64,000 nucleotides of DNA from Sphaerulina vaccinii. Lineage: Eukaryota; Ascomycota; Dothideomycetes; Mycosphaerellales; Mycosphaerellaceae. The first letter of the stretch is position 1. The number at the start of each line of letters is the position of its first letter. The notes beneath the pieces are model-generated. The model was not told the origin of the DNA. It made no database searches and was given only the letters and a program-made list of their open reading frames with translations. The stretch spans positions 186,001-250,000 of the forward strand of contig JAKUDP010000014.1 in assembly GCA_022570795.1 (NCBI GenBank), written 5' to 3'. Below are positions 56,810-64,000 of the stretch, piece by piece. Both the position numbers and the translations under genes were made by a program.

Positions 56810-57270
56810 ATGGATTGCGAGTCCCGTCCACCTAAAGACCAGAGCGCTGTCAAGCCCATGAAGGCAGACGACCAAGCCACGCCGAAGCCACTACCAGTCA
56901 AGCGCGCAAGAAAAACGACCACGGAGGAGGAGGCCACCAAGGCTGCTCCTAAGCGCCCTCGATGCCCTCATCAGAGGAGCGGAGGAGAGATAAGCGCACC
57001 ACTGCCATACTCACATTCTCGAGTCCGAGTCCTGAATCTGGGCAGCCAGACATGCTCAACCTTGAGGCTTCTTCGTTCGAGTGCTTGGCGGAGATGAATC
57101 GGGTGCAGGAAGCTCTCCTTGTTTTTGGCAAGGCCTGCTACGCGTGGCCCAGCATCTACACCGGCATATTCCCAGCTAGCTGCGTCTCCTTTCGCACTAC
57201 GGGAACGCGCATCAAGATCGATCGCATTCCCCTAGTCAAAGAGTACCAGGATAACGAGAGCTATAGTTGA
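56810..57270 (+). pseudogene. Coding-like relic with a frame change
   Basis: A basic Lys/Arg/Thr-rich start (MDCESRPPKDQS, then KRARKTTTEEEATKAAPKRP) changes frame near 56962 and continues as SPESGQPDMLNLEASSFECL up to EYQDNESYS. The composition suggests former coding sequence. No family recognised; an unseen intron could also explain the frame change. Confidence 0.3.
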
Positions 57271-59078
57271 GCATCATAGCAACTTCTGGGAAGATCTATA
57301 AAGAGATTGTGGATGATTTGTACTATGAAGGATAGTTCACGGCATTACGACCAAGAGCAAATCGTACGAATCGAGAGTCAGTTAGGTACAGTGTGGGTGA
57401 CTTCACTTATCAGTCTGCTGTGAGATCATCGGGTCCTCTGACTCTGGACAATAGCTGAGGCACTGAGCTCCAGGACAATTCGCTGTTTGCGAAGGAAGGA
57501 GCTTGCGGAGATAAGGACTCTCGGAAATTCCAGTGAAGTTCTCTCACTGCTGGCGCTTTCACAGATATGTGCAGCGATCATGGTACTGGACGGCTACATT
57601 GGGCTCACCGCAAAATCAGCTAGTGTATCTGACACGCTAGCTCGAGCATTGCCAATCCTGCCGGCAGGCAGCTTCCTGTTCACCAGGCCCTTGCCTTCGC
57701 TCAGCAGCTCGCCGCTGAGAATGCTTTCGCTGTATCCATTCCACGCGGCGGCCTCTAGTTTGGTCAGCAGGATCCCACTCGGAAGGACAGCGCCAGCCCA
57801 GAAGTCACCATTTCCGGTCCTGCCGAGCTCGGTTCGGACATGAAGGATGAGAGCGTCCACCTGAGTGTCTAGGAACAGACAGACATCGGGCTGCTATCGT
57901 TCTCCCTGGAACATGAAGGAGTGGAGCCAGCAACTCATGAGTGGGAACAATGTGACTTTGCTTACCTCTCGGCGCTTTCTCTGACTCTGAAGAGTAGCTA
58001 TGCTACTTGGCTTCACGATAACCTACTGCGCACGAAGAAAAGAGGATCGTGGAGATCGAAACTTTTGGGAATGCCTAGTGAATCCTTTGCACGTCTGATA
58101 TGTGCAGTGATACTGGAATTACGAACAAGTGAAGTAGGAGGAGACTGGACCTAGACATGTTGCTTGTTAATGCCTCTGTGCATGTACAAGGTACTCAAGG
58201 AGACAGGACAAGTATACGGGCCGGTTCTGCGCTAGAGGTATTCAAGGACTGCGTTAACAGCACTTCACAAGCAGCTGCCGAACCTGATCAGGGCGAGGTG
58301 ATATCACTCGCACAGAAGTGGTTTGACGGGCCGTTCTGCGACATTGTCTTGGCGATTCACATGCAAACGCCGCTAAGCAACGCACAACGTGAATTAAACT
58401 TCGACCTACACGCTTCACCGCCGACCAAAAATAACTGTCACTTCAGCGCTACTCATTCTCCCGCTTCAACATTGCACAACAGTCATTACAGCTTCACAGA
58501 CGCACTCTTGATCGGGCCTCTATAAGTCTTTCGGCGGACTCCCTAATCATCGCCATCACCACCAAGTATCACTTCGAGCTACTTCTCCTTGGGACTACGC
58601 CACCTTGAGCCGACCCAGACGTCCATCAGCACCAAGAACGACTCGAAGTACCACGTGTTGCTGCCCAGACGGATGCTGCAGAACCAAAGCCACTGTCACC
58701 CTCAAGGAACGTTTCCGGCAAGCGGCATTGCATGTCTCGAGTGTTCACCACCGATCCCGATTCTAGAACCCCCCGCAAGTGGCCCTCCTCACCTTTCAGT
58801 AGGTCGCGATCTCACTCAATCTTCAGGCACCAAACCCCCAGCTTCGCAAGTGGTCCGAGATTGGCCATTAGTCGAGACAACGGACCTGTCAACTTGAGAG
58901 AGTGCTTCACGCGCAATCCGTTCTCGATTGCTGGTCAACTACCACGCTGCCGGCTTTCCAAGCGGTGCGAGACTTTGCAGGACTTGAGACAACGGAGAAA
59001 CACATCGAATGTCAACTTGTGAGACATCTTCACACTCCAAGAATGACCGGTGTGCTCTAGATACTGCGAGAGACAATC

Positions 59079-60896
59079 ATGACGGCAACAACCATGTCGA
59101 CATATGATGTTCTGGGAGACATTCTTGACTTTGGCAGTGTTGGCAATGATGGCGATGTACAAGAGGCGTGTGAACTGCTACCGTATCGCAGTGATTACGA
59201 GTTACCTGTGCGACCAGATCGAATATGTGAACTTGCTATACCGGTTGTCAGCAATGAAGATCTCAACGTGCTTGTTACATCCCCACCGATCTGGAAGAGC
59301 ACTACGCCACTCGAAGTGCACTCGCATCAGGAATCTCGACTGTGGGCATTCCAGAGCGATTCCCACGGAGGAAGACTTTATCACAAAGCAGCATCACAGG
59401 TTGAGGTGGCATATGAGAACGTTGAAGACGATGACTGGGTCGAAGACTACTTGGAGGAGCTTCGTGAGCAGACCACACCAGTTGCAACGGCTAGTGGCGA
59501 CGCTCTCATAGTCGTTGAGTCTATTGAAGGCGAGGCTCACATTGAGTCGACTCTGCCAGTCTCGAGGCACACCACGCCGCCCACTGCACATCCGCAGCGA
59601 ATTCGTCAAGAAGCGACATTTCAGAGCGATCACCTGGGAGAACGAAAGGACCTTACGGAGGAGAACTTGGAACACATCAATCACGGGCTGAATGCCGGGG
59701 CGGCCTCGCCTGGAGGCAGTACTTGTGATTGCGGCTCCCGATCTTACACTGATCAGGGCTCAACTCCTGGTGGAAGTCGTGCTAGCACTCCTGGCACTTC
59801 GGCACCTTGCTCCGTCTGTGGCAACGGCAACGACGACGAGGATGAACAAGCCCCTGTCCAGGAGCACGCATCTGCTACTCCCACCAGAACGGAACCAAGT
59901 CTCACTCTCGCCATCCCAGACTCGGCATCCCTCAACAAACAAATCGATCATGAAGCTTTGGCACGGCTCACACCAGAAGAGCTGGAAGCGGTCGCACAGT
60001 ACTTCCGAAACGGCAAATATGCAATCGACCTCCTCATGCAACTTCGTAACACCGGACTTTCTTGCCAACCAGACCACAACCGCCAAAATGCCATAGCCGG
60101 AAACGGTTTTATCTGGATGCGTGTCGCGTTCGACGAGCACGTCGGAGGAAGCACTGCTAATCCCACATCCAAGAACTATACCAGCTCACATTTCGGCGGC
60201 ATGGTGGAGAAGTTGAGACCAGTCTACATTCCCAACCCGTATGATCCTGCTCCAGAAGGGCACTACATCTTCACCTTCGGCGGCAAAGGCTTGGAGAGAA
60301 TACCCGAAGAGCAGCACCACTTATACGTGGAACTCGTTCACGAAAGCTCAGCCGACAAGCACTCAAGAGGTAGTGTCGTCGTGGTCGGAGGTGCGAATTT
60401 GCTGAAGAGTGATTGTTCTGCTTACATGCTCATTTCGCCTGTGCCAGTTGAGCTCACATCACCAATGTCGGCGTTTGGATCAGCTGAAAGCAGCATGACT
60501 ATGACCGCGGAAGGACAAACTGTGCTGGACGCTAAGTTGATGGCGCTGAGATTGGAACGAAGGAGGGCGAATGCGATGATGTCCAGCTCTCTGAGCAAGG
60601 AGGAGATGACTCCGATTTGGCAAGCAGCGATTGCTAGCTACTATGCTTGCAGAAATAAGCAATTCGCGAGGCTCGAGCGAAACCTTGACAGCATAGCGAG
60701 CGAACAAGCGCCAGCACGGGTGCAGAAGCGTCGCAGATTTCCAATCAAGGTTTCAGGACGTATGTCAGGACGTATGCCTCATCTTGAAAAGGGGAAGAAC
60801 AACGCCGGAAAGGCAAAGAACAACTCCGGCAAGGCAAAGAACAACTACAGAAAGGGAAAGAAGAAGAGCGAGAACAAGCAGAAGAGATTGAAGTGA
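59079..60896 (+). CDS. Hypothetical protein with a basic Lys/Asn repeat tail
   Basis: Single exon, 605 residues. The N-terminal third is acidic. A Cys-containing Ser/Gly/Pro-rich linker (CDCGSRS, then CSVCGNGNDDEDEQ) follows. A central region of about residues 285-480 looks folded (LARLTPEELEAVAQYFRNGK, GFIWMRVAFDEHVGG, GHYIFTFGGKG). The C-terminus is strongly basic, with repeats KGKNNAGKAKNNSGKAKNN, suggesting nucleic-acid binding or nuclear location. No signal peptide, membrane segment or enzyme motif. ATG 59079 is the first in-frame start and has a second Met six codons on. Family unknown. Confidence 0.65.
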   Translation: MTATTMSTYDVLGDILDFGSVGNDGDVQEACELLPYRSDYELPVRPDRICELAIPVVSNEDLNVLVTSPPIWKSTTPLEVHSHQESRLWAFQSDSHGGRLYHKAASQVEVAYENVEDDDWVEDYLEELREQTTPVATASGDALIVVESIEGEAHIESTLPVSRHTTPPTAHPQRIRQEATFQSDHLGERKDLTEENLEHINHGLNAGAASPGGSTCDCGSRSYTDQGSTPGGSRASTPGTSAPCSVCGNGNDDEDEQAPVQEHASATPTRTEPSLTLAIPDSASLNKQIDHEALARLTPEELEAVAQYFRNGKYAIDLLMQLRNTGLSCQPDHNRQNAIAGNGFIWMRVAFDEHVGGSTANPTSKNYTSSHFGGMVEKLRPVYIPNPYDPAPEGHYIFTFGGKGLERIPEEQHHLYVELVHESSADKHSRGSVVVVGGANLLKSDCSAYMLISPVPVELTSPMSAFGSAESSMTMTAEGQTVLDAKLMALRLERRRANAMMSSSLSKEEMTPIWQAAIASYYACRNKQFARLERNLDSIASEQAPARVQKRRRFPIKVSGRMSGRMPHLEKGKNNAGKAKNNSGKAKNNYRKGKKKSENKQKRLK

Positions 60897-62152
60897 TGCC
60901 CTATGTGACATGGCCTTCAGTGATTCGGAGGGAGATAGTGCTGCCCGTGAGATTTGGCAGAGATATCTGGCGCGAGGCTTGTCTGAACTGAGACTGGACG
61001 AGGTAGAAGCAGTCGCTTGCTGCTGGAAGGCAGAGGAACACGGACCGAGTAGAGCTGGGTCATACAAACTAGAGAACGCGATGGAAAGAGCCGGAAACGT
61101 CTTCAGCGTGCATGGATGGATGTCTTTGGAAGTACCATACTGACATGATCGATTTTCTTATGCACCGAGGTATTCGCAAGGAAGAGTTGGTCCAGAATGA
61201 AAGGATAAGAGACAGGTAGCTGATAAGATATCGTGGTCAACGTACTTCCCATAATTCATCTTCCATACCTTTACCTCTCTCCATAGAGTACATATCCGAG
61301 AGTAAATCCACTAAATCGCATCTCCACGAGCAGATTAGGTGATAAATAGGACTTATCGGTCGCTGAGGTTCACCAGAGAGCTCAAACCAATGTTGTGCGC
61401 AGTCTATTTGATGAAGCACGCATAGATTGAGCCAAATAAGAAGTACTGAGCTGACGGGAAGAGTATTGGTCGTGCTATGAGTTTGGAGGATGTGCAAACA
61501 TGAGCTAGCGCCGGGTATTGCCGCGCCGAGTGAAAGTGCTTATAAGTGCTCTATTGATGAGTGCGATAACCTAACATCACGATCTCTTTCCCACGGAAGC
61601 AGATAGCTAAGCCGAGTTCGCTCCAAGCAGATTCTAAGACCAGCTACCTTCGGTCCTTGGATTCTCAGACTCGCCGATCTTGCGAATTGCGACCTATTTA
61701 AGACCTTCCACTGGCGCTAAACACCACGCCGGACACCAGAAAAGGTCGAGCGCGGGCACTATGCGGTCTGACCCACACCCGTCGCAGCTAAGAGGTGTAA
61801 CAGCCTTATATTATGATCTCCTCTGTTAGCAGGTAGCTAAGCTAAGCCGAGCTTCCTTTAGGCAGAGTTCGAGAGCAATTGTATTCAGGTCTTCGAGACA
61901 GTTGGGAGTGAAGAAAGCCGGCTTTCGAATTATTCCTAGCTTTCAACTGCCACCCCTCTGGTTCCCACAGGTGACTGTTTCTGTTGTAGACGCAGCAGGG
62001 GCTAATGCTGGTGCTGAGTACTACTGAACAGGAGCAGTGCAGTTTCTTGAGAAGGCCGTATCTTGATGAGATGGTGATGGCAAAGTAGACAGAATCACTA
62101 CTCGCTCTTGTATTTGAGCTGCTGCCATGTGTTTGTCGCAGGTATACGTTCA
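60897..62152. other. Intergenic with a duplicated segment
   Basis: No gene was recognised. Two related segments near 61570-61650 and 61810-61880 share a GATCTC, then a tagctaagccgag core followed by a CAGA box, about 240 bp apart; probably a local duplication. Confidence 0.4.
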
Positions 62153-64000
62153 CTACTTCAGCTTACCAAAGTAATCGCTCTTGGTAAAATCTATAGCCCA
62201 GTACATATAGCTATAGCCGAGCCAGCTCGGCGTTTCCCTTCCACGTGCGTTGGAATCAGTCCAGGGTTCTCGAAGATTGCCATCGACATCAAACAGAGGT
62301 GGGTGGTTCTTGGGCGTGCCTTCTGCCGTGGGCGCAATGGTCCATGCCTGGTACAGATCCATAGATCCAGAGTCTGGCAGTGGAATGGACTTACCCTTGT
62401 ATTCCTGATGTGCTTTCCACACTTCTTTCGCAGAGACTTGGAGTGCCTCTTGCATGAATTTGGCGTTCAGCTTGTTTCGATCTTCAAAGAGCTGTGCATC
62501 TCCAAACGCTTTCCAGTTGTCACCTCGTGTGTTCTTGAGCCAGAGACCAAGAATGTTCTCTTCATCGTGCATGTACTTTGCGCAAAGGTCAGGAGCCAGC
62601 TGATGTAATGTCAAGACAAGCGATGAGTGCCAATCAAGAAACATGTCCTTGAGAATCTGCTCTGCCATCCCGATCTTGGTTGAGTTTGCTGCAATGGCGA
62701 CTATCTTGTCAATTGCAGCTTGTACGCCATCGTCACCTCCGTGAAGCGTCGCTCTTGGAGTGCGGAAGTGTCCAGATGAGAAGCAGTCGCCGAGATAATG
62801 GTCAGCGAAAGCGTTCATGGTGTATGCTTTGACCAGATCGCCCTTGCTTGCTTCTTGCATAGCTAAGTAATGGCCAGCATTGTATGCAGCGACGGCGCCC
62901 TGCCCGAAGTGATCGAGGTTGAGCTGTGCCAGAGCGAGATAGCTAGGCATACTTGTTCCGCCTGTTGCATCATTCAGTGCCTTGTCCTCGTCCGACAATG
63001 CCTTCTTGGATGCCTTCATCTTCCTGTATAGCTCAAGCGTGTCCGCAGTCTTGTTGCCGAAGTCTGTTGCCGCGCCAAGCTCAGCAACCTCATCTTTCAT
63101 GATGTCTTGGATCTTGTTCGCTGCGGTGAAGCCTCCGGGTGCATCGGCAAGTGTTGCGTATGCCTTTTGAAACAAATCACACTGCTCGTCGAAGTTCTTG
63201 CCCCGCATGATGGGTGTGAAAGTGCCAAAGAAGTCACCACCGAGAGCGTTGATCTCTCCATATGTCAAGTCTAGGTTATTGCCCAGTCGGAACTTGATAT
63301 CTTTCGCTTGCTGAGGTTCGGTATATTCTGGCAATGTTAACATGACCTTATTGCCCATGAATTGATGCTCGGCAAAGTCAAAAGTCAGGCCAGGATTGAA
63401 GTCCTCGTGAACAAGCTTGCCCTCAGCATCGTATACAGCTGGACCAGAACGATACTTCTTGCCTATTTTGTAGACCAGATAGCTTCCATCCTTGAGTCCT
63501 GGCAGAAAGAGCTCATGACGTGCTGGATCTGTCGTGTCCACCACCAAGGAGGCATCTTCCGAAGCGAAGAGCTGAAAGTAGGTGCTGCCATCCTCCAATG
63601 TACCCTGCACGAAACGAGATGTGATTGGCCATTCAGAGTCTGGGATCGGAGTGCCATCCGCGGTGAACTGAATCTGATACACCCCAAGTCCTTCCCAGTC
63701 GTTATCTTTCGCCGAGCGTGGTTTTGCTGCTTCGCTGGCTTGGGCAGTCGTAGGTGCCGCTGGCACAGATCGCTTCTTCGAGGCCTCGTGGTCCAAGGCG
63801 TCCTGCAGCTTCTTCGTGGTTTCATGGTACAGATCGGGCTCATTGCAATGTGTCATGCAATCCCATAAGCCCATAACGAACCGCATGGTAAGCTCGCCAT
63901 CTTCTGCAATACCTTTCAGTTGCTCTGAGGTGGCAAGCAAGGCATCATGATCCGCTCCATTCTTGCCGCTGCTTGCTACCGTTGGGGCAGCAGAGGTTGG
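62153..64000 (-). CDS. Phospholipase C/P1-nuclease-like protein (5' end beyond window)
   Basis: Minus-strand frame open from 62153 to the window edge at 64000 (at least 615 residues); no start codon was reached, so the N-terminus is missing. Residues in the second half include AFADHYLGDCFSSGHFRTPR, the His/Asp cluster found in zinc-dependent phospholipase C/P1-nuclease-type proteins, followed by HGGDDGVQAAIDKIV and LDWHSSLVLTLHQLAPDLCA. A segment upstream (GVYQIQFTADGTPIPDSEWP to TFDFAEHQFMGNKVML) looks like a beta-rich accessory domain. Similar long proteins occur in fungi and bacteria, but a specific substrate cannot be assigned. No intron was seen in the visible part. Confidence 0.65.
   Translation of the reverse strand, partial: PTSAAPTVASSGKNGADHDALLATSEQLKGIAEDGELTMRFVMGLWDCMTHCNEPDLYHETTKKLQDALDHEASKKRSVPAAPTTAQASEAAKPRSAKDNDWEGLGVYQIQFTADGTPIPDSEWPITSRFVQGTLEDGSTYFQLFASEDASLVVDTTDPARHELFLPGLKDGSYLVYKIGKKYRSGPAVYDAEGKLVHEDFNPGLTFDFAEHQFMGNKVMLTLPEYTEPQQAKDIKFRLGNNLDLTYGEINALGGDFFGTFTPIMRGKNFDEQCDLFQKAYATLADAPGGFTAANKIQDIMKDEVAELGAATDFGNKTADTLELYRKMKASKKALSDEDKALNDATGGTSMPSYLALAQLNLDHFGQGAVAAYNAGHYLAMQEASKGDLVKAYTMNAFADHYLGDCFSSGHFRTPRATLHGGDDGVQAAIDKIVAIAANSTKIGMAEQILKDMFLDWHSSLVLTLHQLAPDLCAKYMHDEENILGLWLKNTRGDNWKAFGDAQLFEDRNKLNAKFMQEALQVSAKEVWKAHQEYKGKSIPLPDSGSMDLYQAWTIAPTAEGTPKNHPPLFDVDGNLREPWTDSNARGRETPSWLGYSYMYWAIDFTKSDYFGKLK

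Larger units (their letters stand above)
54706..59078. other. Gene-poor region with decayed sequence
   Basis: About 4.4 kb without a convincing gene. It contains a degenerate tRNA-like sequence, a purine-rich low-complexity block, and several short coding-like fragments (56351-56743, 56810-57270 with a frame change, 57487-57843) with no family match. A 24-bp direct repeat (56372-56395 and 57532-57555, one mismatch) points to internal duplication. Most likely relic genes or transposon debris. Confidence 0.4.

Overview
This window looks like nuclear DNA of a filamentous ascomycete, probably a Dothideomycete. Genes carry short GT-AG introns (about 48-350 bp) with CTAAC/CTGAC branch sites, three HET-domain genes are present, and fungal-specific families occur (GLEYA adhesin, GH5 exo-1,3-glucanase with an N-terminal membrane anchor, DUF3602, tannase/feruloyl esterase, mitochondrial EF-G). 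The class assignment is inference; 'fungus' is strongly supported.

Layout. 0.45-13.8 kb: one giant 12-exon gene for a secreted Ser/Thr-rich adhesin of about 3,907 residues, with a PAN/Apple-like Cys module, several 72-residue repeat arrays and a C-terminal GLEYA lectin-like domain. 13.8-18.7 kb: a HET gene and a tannase-family gene, each broken by a single in-frame TAG. 19.4-25.1 kb: three genes of unknown or tentative function, separated by copies of a small inverted-repeat element. 25.7-27.5 kb: an intact HET gene. 28.1-30.0 kb: a secreted ice-binding-like (DUF3494) plus LysM fusion. 31.0-33.7 kb: a decayed gene. 33.7-36.2 kb: a HET frame overlapping the end of a C2H2 zinc-finger gene. 37.0-39.5 kb: membrane-anchored exo-1,3-beta-glucanase. 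43.2-44.8 kb: a DUF3602 protein and a secreted Cys-rich protein. 49.2-53.3 kb: divergent MEF1 (mitochondrial EF-G) and a short-chain dehydrogenase. 59.1-60.9 kb: an unrecognised protein. 62.2-64.0 kb: a phospholipase C/P1-nuclease-like protein cut by the window end.

The most unusual content is about 20 copies of a structured-RNA-like unit of about 150 bp, in four blocks: minus strand 39.8-41.9 kb, plus 42.0-42.4 kb, minus 46.8-48.6 kb and plus 53.4-54.7 kb. Nearly every copy has a TATA-like element 21-29 bp upstream, a tRNA-type A box, a degenerate B-box-like motif in many copies, a terminal helix joining its 5' and 3' ends, an internal 7-bp hairpin with compensatory changes between copies, and a short T run at the 3' end. 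This fits a tandemly amplified RNA polymerase III gene family; I cannot match it to a known RNA class. One copy is split by a 564-bp hAT-like MITE with a perfect 8-bp target duplication, and removing the insert restores a unit of normal length.

How the genes relate: there is no single pathway. Wall and surface proteins (adhesin, exo-glucanase, ice-binding/LysM, Cys-rich secreted protein) and allorecognition-type HET genes, several decaying, suggest an accessory neighbourhood with housekeeping MEF1 embedded in it. Splice sites were read by eye; exon lengths that sum in frame support most models.
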